Made by a program: the position numbers and the translations under genes. From the NCBI GenBank assembly GCA_947176505.1, contig CAMWQW010000012.1:62001-126000 (forward strand): DNA of 64,000 bases, in the 5' to 3' direction. Positions 8,577 through 18,125 of this stretch are shown here, one piece after another. The first letter of the stretch is position 1. The number at the start of each line of letters is the position of its first letter. This stretch comes from an uncultured Lachnospiraceae bacterium (lineage in GTDB: Bacteria > Bacillota > Clostridia > Lachnospirales > Lachnospiraceae). The notes under the pieces are model-generated. The model was not told where the DNA came from. It saw only the letters and a program-made list of their open reading frames with translations, and ran no database searches.

Positions 8577-9998
8577 TTAAACCGGATATGCCGCGTTCTT
8601 TGTGTCAGCAACGTTCATATCAACTTTTTCCTGCTGCGCCTGACGATACTTGAAGAAATCGGTAGCAACCTGCGGGAATAACGCGTAAGATAATACGTCT
8701 TCATCCTGCTGCTTCCACTCTTTCATCTCGCTCTCAAGTTTATCCATCTCGTTCTCTATAAGGTCCGCCGGACGGCAGGTAATTCTCTTCTCACCCGGAA
8801 TAACCTTGTCGATGATTTCCTGATTCATAGGCTTAACAGTCTGACCGTACTCACCACGCAGTACTGCCTTCGTCTCCTTGGTTGCCATCTTATATCTCTC
8901 ACCCATCAGAACGTTAAATACGGCCTGTGTACCGACAATCTGTGATGACGGCGTAACAAGCGGCGGCTCACCGAGGTCTTTTCTAACCTGAGGAATCTCT
9001 CTGAGCACATCATAATACTTATCTTCCGCATTCTGTTCTTTCAACTGGCTTACCATGTTGGACAACATACCACCCGGTACCTGATATAACAGAGTCTTGA
9101 TATCAACGCCCATCACCTTCGGATTAAGCAGACCGCTTGCAAGACACTCATCTCTGTAAGGTCTGAAGTAATCAGCAATCTCTGCCAGAATCGTCTGGTC
9201 ATAACCTGTATCGTAAGGTGTACCTTTGAAGGTTTCAACCATAACCTCTGTTGCCGGCTGGGAAGTACCCATAGCAAACGGAGAAATCGCACAGTCAATT
9301 ACATCTACTCCTGCCTCTACAGCTTTCAAATATGTCATACTTGCCACACCGGAAGTATAATGTGTATGCAGCTGAATCGGAAGTTTCGTTACAGACTTCA
9401 TTGCGGAAATCAACTCGGAAGCCTTATAAGGAACCAGAAGACCCGCCATATCCTTGATACAGATAGAATCGGCGCCCATCTCCTCAATCTTCTTAGCCAT
9501 ATCTGTCCAATATTCCATTGTATATGCATCGCCTAATGTATAGGAGAGCGCTACCTGCGCATGTCCTCTGCCTTCCTGCTTCTTAACTTTATTGGTCGCG
9601 TTAACCGCTTCCTGTAAGTTTCTAAGATCATTCAGACAGTCAAAGATACGAATAATATCAATACCGTTAGCAATAGACTTCTCCACGAAGCTGTCTACAA
9701 CGTCATCTGCATATGGTCTATATCCTAAGATATTCTGACCTCTGAAAAGCATCTGCAGTTTCGTGTTCTTAAAGCCGTCTCTCAATTTCCTGAGTCTGTC
9801 CCACGGATCTTCTTTTAAGAAACGTAAGGAAGCATCAAATGTAGCGCCACCCCAGCACTCTACAGCGTGGTAGCCGACTTTATCCATTTTCTCCACGATG
9901 GGAAGCATCATCTCTGTAGGCATTCTAGTTGCAATCAGAGACTGATGTGCATCACGGAGAACAGTTTCCATAATCTTAACCGGTTTTTGTTCTGCCAT
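8577..9998 (-). CDS. oadA: OadA-type pyruvate/oxaloacetate carboxyltransferase subunit
   Basis: A 473-residue HMGL-like TIM-barrel carboxyltransferase followed by a conserved PYC/OadA C-terminal domain, which moves CO2 between oxaloacetate/pyruvate and biotin. Visible signatures are VLRDAHQSLIATRM (metal-binding Asp), CWGGATFDASLRFLKEDPWDRLR, IKDMAGLL (barrel lysine) and LPIQLHTHYTSGVASM (metal-binding histidines). It lacks its own biotinyl domain; the carrier is the separate protein at 11335. ATG 9998 is preferred to 10010, which abuts the AAAGGA ribosome site. It is the last gene of the operon. Net reaction direction (decarboxylation with Na+ export, or transcarboxylation with the partner at 12498) cannot be read from sequence. 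Confidence 0.92.
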   Translation of the reverse strand: MAEQKPVKIMETVLRDAHQSLIATRMPTEMMLPIVEKMDKVGYHAVECWGGATFDASLRFLKEDPWDRLRKLRDGFKNTKLQMLFRGQNILGYRPYADDVVDSFVEKSIANGIDIIRIFDCLNDLRNLQEAVNATNKVKKQEGRGHAQVALSYTLGDAYTMEYWTDMAKKIEEMGADSICIKDMAGLLVPYKASELISAMKSVTKLPIQLHTHYTSGVASMTYLKAVEAGVDVIDCAISPFAMGTSQPATEVMVETFKGTPYDTGYDQTILAEIADYFRPYRDECLASGLLNPKVMGVDIKTLLYQVPGGMLSNMVSQLKEQNAEDKYYDVLREIPQVRKDLGEPPLVTPSSQIVGTQAVFNVLMGERYKMATKETKAVLRGEYGQTVKPMNQEIIDKVIPGEKRITCRPADLIENEMDKLESEMKEWKQQDEDVLSYALFPQVATDFFKYRQAQQEKVDMNVADTKNAAYPV

Positions 9999-10082
9999 TT
10001 TAATAACCATTCCTTTCTGCTTTCATCTACTATAGGAAATTCTTCTGAATCCCCTTGCAAATCAGCGAGCCTGCCCGCCTAA

Positions 10083-11228
10083 TTAAAATACTCCGAATAC
10101 TGCCATGAATGTACCAGCTGCAACTGCAGTACCGATAACACCTGCCACATTAGGTCCCATGGCATGCATCAACAGGAAATTGGTCGGATCTGCCTCTGCA
10201 CCAACCTTCTGGGACACTCTCGCTGCCATAGGCACTGCTGATACACCGGCAGAACCAATCAGCGGATTTACTTTACCCTTCGTTACAACGCACATCAATT
10301 TACCAAACAATACACCTGCCGCCGTACCGAATGCAAATGCAACCAAACCTAAAACAACAATCTTGATGGTATCCAAGTTAAGGAATGCCTCCGCACTTGT
10401 AGTCGCACCTACGGAAGTACCAAGGATAATAACTACAATATACATCAGCGCATTGGAAGCTGTGTCTGTCAACTGTCTTACCACGCCTGACTCTCTGAAC
10501 AGGTTACCTAACATCAGCATACCTACAAGGGGTGCTGTGGTAGGAAGAATCAATGAAACGACTACCGTTACCACAATAGGGAAAAGAATCTTCTCCAGTT
10601 TGCTGACAGGACGAAGCTGTCCCATCTTAATCTTTCGCTCTTTCTCAGTCGTAAAGAGTTTCATGATCGGCGGCTGGATAATCGGAACGAGCGCCATATA
10701 TGAATATGCTGCCACCGCAATCGGTCCCATCAAAGTTGTCTGTCCCAGCTTACCTGCAAGGAAGATGGAGGTAGGACCGTCAGCGCCACCGATAATGGAA
10801 ATCGCTGCCGCCGCTTTATCATTAAATCCTAAGAAAATAGCTCCGAAATACGCTGCAAAAATACCGAACTGCGCCGCCGCACCGAGAAGAAAACTCTTCG
10901 GATTGGCAATGAGCGGACCAAAATCTGTCATGGCACCGACACCCATAAAGATCAGTGACGGCAGAATCGCCCATTCATCCAGTTTGTAGAAATAGTACAG
11001 CAGACCACCACCGGCGCCGCCTTCTCCGTATGGCGCCATAATATCCGGATAGATATTAACAAGCAGCATACCGAATGCAATCGGAACCAGCAAAAGCGGT
11101 TCAAAGCCTTTGGCAATGGCCAGATATAGAAATACAAGTGCTACAACAATCATGACATAATTGCCGACTTCCAGATTAAAGAAAGCGGTCTGATGTATCA
11201 GATTGTTAAGCGTCTCAACTATATACAT
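10083..11228 (-). CDS. oadB: Na+-translocating decarboxylase beta subunit (OadB/GcdB/MmdB family)
   Basis: A 381-residue integral membrane protein with about nine hydrophobic segments. Family marks include [20 protein letters not shown], with the Asp in GADGPT thought to take part in Na+ and carboxyl-group handling, [10 protein letters not shown] and [15 protein letters not shown] near the C terminus. This subunit receives carboxybiotin, releases CO2 and pumps Na+ outward. ATG 11228 has a perfect AGGAGG 8 bases upstream; the frame is open 13 codons further up without a comparable site. It belongs to the operon 13925-8577. Confidence 0.95.
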   Translation of the reverse strand: MYIVETLNNLIHQTAFFNLEVGNYVMIVVALVFLYLAIAKGFEPLLLVPIAFGMLLVNIYPDIMAPYGEGGAGGGLLYYFYKLDEWAILPSLIFMGVGAMTDFGPLIANPKSFLLGAAAQFGIFAAYFGAIFLGFNDKAAAAISIIGGADGPTSIFLAGKLGQTTLMGPIAVAAYSYMALVPIIQPPIMKLFTTEKERKIKMGQLRPVSKLEKILFPIVVTVVVSLILPTTAPLVGMLMLGNLFRESGVVRQLTDTASNALMYIVVIILGTSVGATTSAEAFLNLDTIKIVVLGLVAFAFGTAAGVLFGKLMCVVTKGKVNPLIGSAGVSAVPMAARVSQKVGAEADPTNFLLMHAMGPNVAGVIGTAVAAGTFMAVFGVF

Positions 11229-11303
11229 TTTATTAACCTCCTGTAGTTTTAATTTCAGATGCATCAAAATGCAGCTTCATCGCATCTTGTGTGCATCCTG
11301 CCG

Positions 11304-11328
11304 GCATGAGCGGCAAAGCCGCAAATGC
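11304..11328. repeat. GC-rich stem-loop in the biotin carrier-oadB spacer
   Basis: GCGGC-AAA-GCCGC (11310-11322) nested in GCAT...ATGC (11304-11328), inside a 106-base gap that is the longest in this operon. It starts 7 bases beyond the carrier stop codon, with no T run, so it is more likely an mRNA-stability or processing element than a terminator. Confidence 0.45.
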
Positions 11329-11334
11329 TGCTCT

Positions 11335-11709
11335 TTAGTTCAACGTTGCGAGTAATGCGCCTGCTTCTACAGCATCGCCTACAGCTACATCAATACTTGC
11401 TACCGTACCGTCTTCGGGAGCAACTACAGGAATTTCCATCTTCATGGCTTCAACGATTACGACAGCATCACCTTTCTTCACTGCCTGACCTACGTTTGCC
11501 TCAATCTTAAATACTTTACCTGCCGCGCCTGCTTCAATCTTGATGCTGCCTGCACCGCCAGCTTTAGGAGCTGCTGCAGGTGCCGGAGCTGCTTTCGGAG
11601 CAGCCTTCGGTGCTGCCGGAGCTGCTGCAACGGGTGCGCCGCTTGTTGCTCCTTCTTCCACTACTACATCATATACGCTTCCGTTTACGGTAATTGTATA
11701 ATTTTTCAT
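11335..11709 (-). CDS. Biotin carboxyl carrier protein of the decarboxylase
   Basis: A 124-residue acyl-carrier-like protein: short N-terminal strand region (MKNYTITVNGSVYDVVVEEG), an Ala/Pro-rich flexible linker (residues about 21-53) and a C-terminal biotinyl domain with the biotinylation motif EAMKME, target Lys90. The swinging linker lets biotin reach both carboxyltransferases and the membrane subunit. It matches GcdC/MmdC-type carriers. Located between the OadG-like lipoprotein and oadB. Confidence 0.95.
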   Translation of the reverse strand: MKNYTITVNGSVYDVVVEEGATSGAPVAAAPAAPKAAPKAAPAPAAAPKAGGAGSIKIEAGAAGKVFKIEANVGQAVKKGDAVVIVEAMKMEIPVVAPEDGTVASIDVAVGDAVEAGALLATLN

Positions 11710-11730
11710 TTTAATATCCTCCTATGACTA

Positions 11731-12480
11731 TTAGGCATTCTGCCATTTACTCTTATTAGATTTTCTGATAGACCGAACAACGAATCCGTCTGTGGAACCG
11801 GAACCCTCATATGCCGCAATTGCCGCTGCAATTACCGCTACAAGCTCCGTATCATCCGAAAGTTCCTCTTTCTCTGCAATCTGTGTCACGACGGGAGCGG
11901 GCTTCACATCATTGCTCTCTACTTTTGCTGCCGCCTTCTTTTTCTTCTTCTCTTCAATTTTGGAAATCAGACTAAAGCATGAAATAATCAGGCTGATCAA
12001 AATCAGCACAACGAATACGGTTCCCATACCGATCAGCGTATTCATCGCCGCTTTTAACATGATTTCGCCCAAAGAATATTGCACGTTTGTAGTAATACTC
12101 TGATAACTACCTGTACCACTATAGTCAAAAACAATCTCTACAGTCGCATTATGGTCTCTACCAAGAACATTTACATTAATGGTCGCAACCATCTCTTCTT
12201 CGTTGAGCTCAACCGTACCGCCATCGGTTCCCTCCAGTTTGCCTATATCATTTTCCAAGGCATCCTTCCATCCGGTAAATCCCGCATAAACCGCAGGATT
12301 ACCCGCGTACTGCTCCATAGTCCCATTCGCCACAATCGTGTCCATATCAGTAACTGTTCCTTCACCCATTTGAAGCAGGCTCTGTTCCAGAGGTGACAAT
12401 GTCTTAGTCTCCTCCTGACCACATGCGCATAAGCCGATCATACAGGTAATCATACCTAATATTGCGAATAATTTTTTCAT
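11731..12480 (-). CDS. OadG-like gamma subunit with lipoprotein N-terminus and extracytoplasmic domain
   Basis: A 249-residue protein. It begins with a lipoprotein signal (MKKLFAILGMITCMIGLCACG; lipobox Cys in CAC), followed by an extracytoplasmic domain of about 110 residues, a single membrane segment (TLIGMGTVFVVLILISLIISCF, about residues 141-162), a Lys-rich stretch and a cytoplasmic tail ending in FVVRSIRKSNKSKWQNA. The membrane helix plus tail is the OadG pattern of decarboxylase gamma subunits, which anchor and assemble the complex. The extra outside domain is absent from classic OadG (about 80-100 residues). ATG 12480 lies 11 bases after AAAGG; upstream ATGs at 12492 and 12489 are too close to that site. 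Confidence 0.8.
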   Translation of the reverse strand: MKKLFAILGMITCMIGLCACGQEETKTLSPLEQSLLQMGEGTVTDMDTIVANGTMEQYAGNPAVYAGFTGWKDALENDIGKLEGTDGGTVELNEEEMVATINVNVLGRDHNATVEIVFDYSGTGSYQSITTNVQYSLGEIMLKAAMNTLIGMGTVFVVLILISLIISCFSLISKIEEKKKKKAAAKVESNDVKPAPVVTQIAEKEELSDDTELVAVIAAAIAAYEGSGSTDGFVVRSIRKSNKSKWQNA

Positions 12481-12497
12481 ATTAAGCATCATCCTTT

Positions 12498-13925
12498 CTA
12501 AACTGTACCGTGTTTTCTATCCGGACGGCCTTCGCTCTTAGTAGCCAGCATCTCAAATGCCCCGATCACATACTTTCTCGTATCGACAGGTTCAACAATC
12601 TGGTCTACGTATCCTCTCTTCGCTGCACTCGTTACATTATTTTGGAGTGCTGCATACTCTTTTGCACACGCGTCAATAGCATCGGAACCTTGCCCGTCAC
12701 AAATAATTTTGGCTGCAAGATTTGCATCCATCATACCAATCTCAGCATCAGGCCATGCAATTGTAATATCCGCGCCAATTGCCTTAGAGTTCATTGCCAC
12801 ATAAGCACTGCCGTATGCTTTACCGATAATAACATTCACCTTCGGAACTGTCGCATTAGCAAAAGCATATGTAAGTTTCCCTACAGCTTTCGCAATTCTC
12901 TGCTCAGAGCACTTGGACGCCGCAAATCCCTTTACATTCGTCAAGGAAAGTACCGGAATATCAAAAGCATCGCAGAAATTAATAAACTCTGCCGCTTTCT
13001 CCGCCCCTCTTACAGACAGTGCCGCATCAAATTTATCAGTCACTTCACCGTCCGCATTATATACTTCCGTACGGTTGGCAACTGCACCAATGGTCGCACC
13101 GTTTAATCTGATAAATCCTGCAACCATGTCTTTTGCATAGTTTTGTTTTACTTCCACAAATACACCGTCATCCGCAATCTGAGAAAGTGCAATAGACGTA
13201 TCACCGACACAATTCGCAATCTGCGCACATGCTCTGTTCAAGTCATCCGTACAATCGCTGACTGCAATCTCTGCATTATTAGCAGGCAGCATAGAAACAA
13301 GCTGTCTGATTTGTGCCATAATAGATGCCTCATCGCCTACTGCGTCCACAATTCCGGTCTCTTCACTCTGATATGCCGCAGCGGATGTGTCACATTTGGA
13401 AATTTCATTTCCTTCCAATGCATTGGGAGAATTTACAAATAATTTTGCCTTCTTCTCCTCCATAAACGCAAAGTCAGTCATCGCAGAAATCAGCGCAAGT
13501 CCGCCGCCGCAGCTGCCGAATACAGCCGTAATCTGAGGAATCACACCGGATGCAAGTGTCTGCTTCATATAAATCTCACCGAAACCGTTCAGCGCATCGG
13601 TTGCCTCCTGAAGTCTAAGTCCGGCAGAATCAATCAATCCGATCACAGGTGCCCCTGTTTTCAACGCCAGATCATAGAGGTTCGCAATTTTCTTAGCATG
13701 CATCTCGCCGACTGTTCCATTTAAAACAGCTGCATCTTGGCTATACACATACACAAGATTACCGTCAATCACTCCATAGCCGGTAACAACACCGTCCGAC
13801 GGAGTTTCTGCCTGTTTCAGATTGAAATCTGTAGCTCTCGCCGTTACGAGTGCACCGATCTCAACGAAACTGTTTTCATCGAGCAAAGCATTGATTCTTT
13901 GACTCGCTTGAGAAGTAGTACTCAT
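12498..13925 (-). CDS. Acyl-CoA carboxyltransferase subunit (MmdA/AccD/GcdA-like)
   Basis: A 475-residue protein of the biotin-dependent carboxyltransferase family with two crotonase-like halves: N-terminal GYGVIDGNLVYVYSQD ... LIDSAGLRLQEA ... FGSCGGGLALISA and C-terminal GFIRLNGATIGAVANR ... VLSLTNVKGFAAS ... IIGKAYGSAYVAMNSK. These are the acyl-CoA and carboxybiotin pockets. Relatives act on methylmalonyl-CoA, propionyl-CoA or glutaconyl-CoA; the acyl group is not fixed by visible residues, and it is somewhat shorter than typical MmdA (about 510). First gene of the operon, with a GGAGGG ribosome site. Together with the OadA-type protein it could form a transcarboxylase cycle. Confidence 0.85.
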   Translation of the reverse strand: MSTTSQASQRINALLDENSFVEIGALVTARATDFNLKQAETPSDGVVTGYGVIDGNLVYVYSQDAAVLNGTVGEMHAKKIANLYDLALKTGAPVIGLIDSAGLRLQEATDALNGFGEIYMKQTLASGVIPQITAVFGSCGGGLALISAMTDFAFMEEKKAKLFVNSPNALEGNEISKCDTSAAAYQSEETGIVDAVGDEASIMAQIRQLVSMLPANNAEIAVSDCTDDLNRACAQIANCVGDTSIALSQIADDGVFVEVKQNYAKDMVAGFIRLNGATIGAVANRTEVYNADGEVTDKFDAALSVRGAEKAAEFINFCDAFDIPVLSLTNVKGFAASKCSEQRIAKAVGKLTYAFANATVPKVNVIIGKAYGSAYVAMNSKAIGADITIAWPDAEIGMMDANLAAKIICDGQGSDAIDACAKEYAALQNNVTSAAKRGYVDQIVEPVDTRKYVIGAFEMLATKSEGRPDRKHGTV

Positions 13926-13996
13926 TTTTCAGCCCTCCATTTATCATAATTATAAATAATTAAAACATTATTATCGCGCGCATAACGCACGAAGGT

Positions 13997-14005
13997 AGTA
14001 TAACA
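13997..14005 (-). promoter_or_regulatory. Extended -10 promoter of the decarboxylase operon
   Basis: Minus-strand TGTTATACT (TG-n-TATACT), about 70 bases before ATG 13925. No good -35 hexamer is found at the usual distance, which the extended -10 could compensate. It is the only plausible promoter seen between the chemoreceptor and the first operon gene. Confidence 0.4.
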
Positions 14006-14082
14006 TAGATTCATCAACTAGACTAGCTATATTTCCAATTTTTTTAATTTATTCTGCCAAAAAAATGCTAAGAAAACATCTG

Positions 14083-16161
14083 CTACAGCGTAAAGCGCCG
14101 CATCGCATCGTCAAGTTTCTCCGCCTGACTCTTAAGAGCTTCCGCATCGTCATTGAGTTCACTTAAAAATCCTACCTGCTCTGCAATGCTTGCCGTAACC
14201 TCCACGGTCGCTGCGCTGGCATTGTCCGTAGTAGAAGAAACTCCCTGTATCGTATCGAGCACTTTATCCTTATCTTCCACAAGACCCCCCATCTGTTCAA
14301 CAATCTGCTCAAGCTTCTCCACAAGATTTTGCACATAATCATGTATCTCATGGAAGACGGTAACCGTCTCATCAAGCGCATCCATCTGCGACTTCACATT
14401 CTCTTCTGTCCGTACGGCAGATTCCGTGGCGGTCCTTGTCGTTGCCTCAATAGACTCTATAATCTTCTTAATTTCATTGCCTGCCGTCATGGACTGCTCC
14501 GCCAGTTTACCTATGGACTCCGCAACTACAGCGAACCCTCTCCCACTTTCTCCTGCTCTTGCCGCTTCGATGCCTGCATTGAGTGACAAAAGATTTGTTC
14601 GTTCCGCGATACTGTTAATCGTGTCTATAATCGTCTTAATATTACCACTTTGTGAACCGACATCCGCAACGTTATCCACAAGTATCTGTGTGATGTCCGT
14701 TGTTGCATGGGCTGTCGTTTTAAGCATATCCACCATAGCAGTTCCCTTCTCAACTCTCGCTATGGTACTATCCGCCATTGTTCCCATTATCCCAGCCGTT
14801 TCGGATATATGATTAATCTTCTCACCAAATTCTGCCATCATCCGATACCCGGTATCCGCATCTTGTGCCTGCTTTATTACTTCGGTCTCCACATCGCTCA
14901 CTGCCGTATTAACTTCTCTCATGGATGACAGAATCCTGTCCGTCGTCTCAGAAACCTGCCCCGCCGACCTTCCTACATCGCCGCTGAACTTCTGCACCTC
15001 CGCAATCAGTTCCCTCATGGAACTAATCATCTTGGCAATACTGTTGGAAACATGTCCGAACTCATCCTGACGGTTCGTTGCCAGAGACACCGTAAAATCT
15101 CCTTCCGATGCCACTTTCATAGAACGGGATATCTTATCCAGCGTACGCCTGATGCTGTTTGACAGAATCATACCGGTCAGGATTGCTACGAGTGATGCCA
15201 TAATCACAAACAGAATCGTTTCATTTCTGAGGTCTTTCATTTCCTCAATAATGCTTGATTCCGGAATCAATGCGCATATCTTCATACCCGTCTCACCAAC
15301 CGGTGCATAAAGATAGAGATACTGTTTCTTATTAAATGTGACATAGTCAGACATATATACATCTTCTTCCAAGGAAGCCTGATAGAAAGCCTGTCCTTTA
15401 TAAATTGTACCGTAAGAAGGTTCTCCGTATTTCATATGGATTTCCCTTCCGTCAGCTGTTATAAGCGAAACATAACTGCCCTTTCCGAAATCCACTCTGC
15501 CGAGCGCCTCCTGTACAATACTCCTCTTAATATCAATAATCAGAAATCCTTTACCGGTAGACAATCTTCTCATGAAGCTGATTCCATATTCGTTCGTGTC
15601 GGTTCCCGTTGCCGTATCAATAAAAAGATGTTCTCCAATCCACATTCCTTTGAATGTAGGATCTTCAAACGGCTGCCCCTCCTGTTTCTGGAAATCATCA
15701 TAGGCGTTTTCATCAAAAGCAAGTCTTCTGACAGACTCTTTGGTCGTTGAAGACACCGACCTGCCTGCCGCCGCAAAGGCGTGTACATTTGCAACATACT
15801 TCGTCGAAGACGTCATTTTAAGTACCGTTGTCTTCATTGCATTATACGATGTAGACTCTTTATTCTGGTTACTGCTCATTGCGTTTAATCCATAATAATC
15901 TTTCACCGCATCAGTGACAAGCATATCAGTGGCGTTCGTTTCAACATTCGATGTCAGCAGATTAAAATATTCCGCCACAGACATCACCGTACTTCCAGCC
16001 GACTCCTCATACTTACTCACAGCATTTTTGGAAGCTGTATGATAGCAAACAATACCGAGCATCACCATCATGATGATCGGTATCAGAAATGCAAACATCA
16101 ATTTGTAGATAATTTTGATGTCCCCTATACTTTTTCTTTTGTGTCCCTTACTTCTACTCAT
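14083..16161 (-). CDS. Methyl-accepting chemotaxis protein with periplasmic-type Cache sensor
   Basis: A 692-residue chemoreceptor. Membrane helix 1 is at about residues 19-42, an extracellular double-Cache-like sensor at about 45-310, membrane helix 2 at about 313-333, HAMP at about 334-390, and the coiled-coil signalling domain after that. The invariant hairpin tip ([20 protein letters not shown], residues 519-538) is intact. It has no C-terminal CheR/CheB pentapeptide, usual for Firmicutes. Ligand unknown. It lies between the decarboxylase operon and a carboxypeptidase gene and may be monocistronic. Confidence 0.95.
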   Translation of the reverse strand: MSRSKGHKRKSIGDIKIIYKLMFAFLIPIIMMVMLGIVCYHTASKNAVSKYEESAGSTVMSVAEYFNLLTSNVETNATDMLVTDAVKDYYGLNAMSSNQNKESTSYNAMKTTVLKMTSSTKYVANVHAFAAAGRSVSSTTKESVRRLAFDENAYDDFQKQEGQPFEDPTFKGMWIGEHLFIDTATGTDTNEYGISFMRRLSTGKGFLIIDIKRSIVQEALGRVDFGKGSYVSLITADGREIHMKYGEPSYGTIYKGQAFYQASLEEDVYMSDYVTFNKKQYLYLYAPVGETGMKICALIPESSIIEEMKDLRNETILFVIMASLVAILTGMILSNSIRRTLDKISRSMKVASEGDFTVSLATNRQDEFGHVSNSIAKMISSMRELIAEVQKFSGDVGRSAGQVSETTDRILSSMREVNTAVSDVETEVIKQAQDADTGYRMMAEFGEKINHISETAGIMGTMADSTIARVEKGTAMVDMLKTTAHATTDITQILVDNVADVGSQSGNIKTIIDTINSIAERTNLLSLNAGIEAARAGESGRGFAVVAESIGKLAEQSMTAGNEIKKIIESIEATTRTATESAVRTEENVKSQMDALDETVTVFHEIHDYVQNLVEKLEQIVEQMGGLVEDKDKVLDTIQGVSSTTDNASAATVEVTASIAEQVGFLSELNDDAEALKSQAEKLDDAMRRFTL

Positions 16162-16285
16162 TCGTATACCTCCCCAATTTGTAACTTATACGTTTTAGTA
16201 TACCAAATTATAAGGAAAACGTCTACCAAGCTTTATGTCTTTATCAATATTTTTCACAATAGCATCTTTTACCTGAAATCTACTG

Positions 16286-17593
16286 TTACGGCAAGAATAT
16301 TTTGAGCAGATAGGAACAAATCCAGCCGTATGTACGCTCATTTACCGCTTCCGAAGTAACAACCGGATATCTCCTGATCAATTCCCCGTTCAAATAATAG
16401 CACACCGTTCCTATTTCTTCATTCTTCGCGACAGGCGCCTGCAGCACTTCTTTTATCTGTGTCCGCACTTCTATCTCATCCTCCCCACTGAGCAAATACA
16501 GAATACTCTTTTCCCCATGGTCGTCAACGTGTGCTGTCACAAACGCCTCACTATAAGGCGCTGCAGACTGATTGTCTATTCCATTTCTCACCTGAATGGT
16601 ATGAGACTTTTGTTCCTCATAGATATCTCTGTACTGATAATTCTCCATTCCATATGCGGATAGCTTCTTCATATCGCTCCATTTATAGTTTCTGTTATTA
16701 GGCCAGCCGCAGGCAAGCAGCGCAACCGTAAAAATCCTTCCTTCACTCTCTATCGCTCCGACATAACAGTAACCGGCATTGTTTGTAAATCCTGTTTTTC
16801 CGGAAAGCGCTTCATCCATCATCCCCAGAAACGCATTATGATTATTGCAGTGGAAACTTCTTTTTCCATCTGCGTCTGTAAAATCATATCCCGTTGTCTG
16901 CGTAATCTCCAGAAACTTATCTTTAGCAGAAGAATCTGTCACACAGTACGCCATAATTTTTGCCAAGTCCCGTGCCGTGGTTGAATGGATTTTTCCGTTG
17001 TCATTGACTACCGCATCCAAACCGTTGGGTGTAATAAAATAAGTATCGTAACATCCGATATCACGCGCTTTCTGATTCATCATGGAAGCAAACCCTTCCA
17101 CACTTCCCCCTACCGCCTCTGCAATTACCACAGCCGAATCATTGTGGGATTCGAGCATAAGCGAATAGAGAAGATCTTCCAGACGATATCTTTCCCCTTG
17201 CTTCACATATAATTTCACTTTAGGCATACTCGCCGCGTAAGAAGATACTTCCACGATTTGATCCGGATTGCCGTACTCCAACGCCAGAATGCATGTCATA
17301 ATCTTCGTCGTACTTGCCATCGGAAGGATATCCTTCTCATTCTTGCCATATAGGACGCGTCCAGAATCAGCATCCATCAGAACTGCCGACTGGGCATATA
17401 ACTGCAGCTCATCTTTTTCTTTCTGTGATTGTGTCTCTTCTTCCTGTAAATAAGCCTCTTCTGCCCACGAATAATCTTCCGCCAAGACGACGCTTCCCGG
17501 ACAGCAAAACAAGGCTGCTGCCAACAATATGGCAGTCGCCTTGCACGTAATACGTTTTATGATAAATACATTGTTCTTTGAAAAGATACGCAT
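16286..17593 (-). CDS. D-alanyl-D-alanine carboxypeptidase (peptidase S11)
   Basis: A 435-residue penicillin-binding protein that trims the terminal D-Ala of peptidoglycan stem peptides. After a long signal peptide (about residues 1-38) come all three active-site motifs: S94-T-T-K97 in PMASTTKIMTC, S-H-N in LESHNDSAVVIAEAVGG and K-T-G in LSGKTGFTNNAGYC. The C-terminal domain (about 310-410) matches the PBP5-type beta domain; the end IRRYPVVTSEAVNERTYGWICSYLLKIFLP may be an amphipathic membrane anchor. It lies 125 bases downstream of the zinc-ribbon gene. A paralogue is at 22521. Confidence 0.92.
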   Translation of the reverse strand: MRIFSKNNVFIIKRITCKATAILLAAALFCCPGSVVLAEDYSWAEEAYLQEEETQSQKEKDELQLYAQSAVLMDADSGRVLYGKNEKDILPMASTTKIMTCILALEYGNPDQIVEVSSYAASMPKVKLYVKQGERYRLEDLLYSLMLESHNDSAVVIAEAVGGSVEGFASMMNQKARDIGCYDTYFITPNGLDAVVNDNGKIHSTTARDLAKIMAYCVTDSSAKDKFLEITQTTGYDFTDADGKRSFHCNNHNAFLGMMDEALSGKTGFTNNAGYCYVGAIESEGRIFTVALLACGWPNNRNYKWSDMKKLSAYGMENYQYRDIYEEQKSHTIQVRNGIDNQSAAPYSEAFVTAHVDDHGEKSILYLLSGEDEIEVRTQIKEVLQAPVAKNEEIGTVCYYLNGELIRRYPVVTSEAVNERTYGWICSYLLKIFLP

Positions 17594-17718
17594 ATATTGT
17601 CCCTAAGGTTTCTTCGTTAATATATATGCATATACCGTCTTCATATGCGTCTTTTCCACGCTTTATATTTATAAACAAGCCATAAGGATTTTATCCGCTG
17701 CTTTTATTTGTGCCGGAT

Positions 17719-18096
17719 TCAATCCCAGCTTCCCGCTTCTTCTTCTGAAAGCGCCCTCTCTCCACACACAGGGCATAACATGCCGCCTAAGTCCGTAATA
17801 AGCTGTGTGACACCGCCGCAGCCCGGACATCTTCCCATATACTCTGTCCCCCTGTCCGGAAACTTCAATATCGGAACACTTACTATACTATTGCATTCTC
17901 TACAGACTGAACAATGGTATGCAAAGTCAAATACAGGAAATTCTTCCGTTCCAATCTGCTCCGTAATCTCTCTGCCCGTCTCTTCCGGAAATTCCGAAAC
18001 CACATCTTCCAGACATGCGTGCATGAGTCCGCATCCTATCCTGCACTGCCACTCTCTTAGACAAGCGCTGCAGGTTATTCTATTGATTCTTCCCAT
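17719..18096 (-). CDS. Small cysteine-rich zinc-ribbon protein of unknown function
   Basis: A 125-residue protein not recognised as a named family. It has three or four knuckle pairs: C-x2-C (ITCSACLREWQCRIGCG), C-x2-C (YHCSVCREC), C-x2-C (GRCPGCGG) and C-x2-C (MLCPVCGE), with an acidic middle. Ten cysteines in a soluble protein suggest two zinc ribbons, as in nucleic-acid-binding or protein-interaction modules. AGGAG lies 9 bases before ATG 18096, and the gene starts 29 bases after the metallopeptidase-flagellin stop, so it is probably in the same transcript. A 144-codon frame on the opposite strand is judged a shadow. Confidence 0.7.
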   Translation of the reverse strand: MGRINRITCSACLREWQCRIGCGLMHACLEDVVSEFPEETGREITEQIGTEEFPVFDFAYHCSVCRECNSIVSVPILKFPDRGTEYMGRCPGCGGVTQLITDLGGMLCPVCGERALSEEEAGSWD

Positions 18097-18125
18097 CCCG
18101 TCATTCTCCTTTCCGGTTTCGCCAA

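Noticed and set aside
10105-10989. 294-codon open frame on the plus strand
   Set aside because: It lies wholly opposite oadB, has no ribosome site and no recognisable motif; it is an antisense shadow of a membrane protein.
12510-13106. 198-codon plus-strand frame
   Set aside because: Antisense to the carboxyltransferase with well-conserved motifs; no ribosome site.
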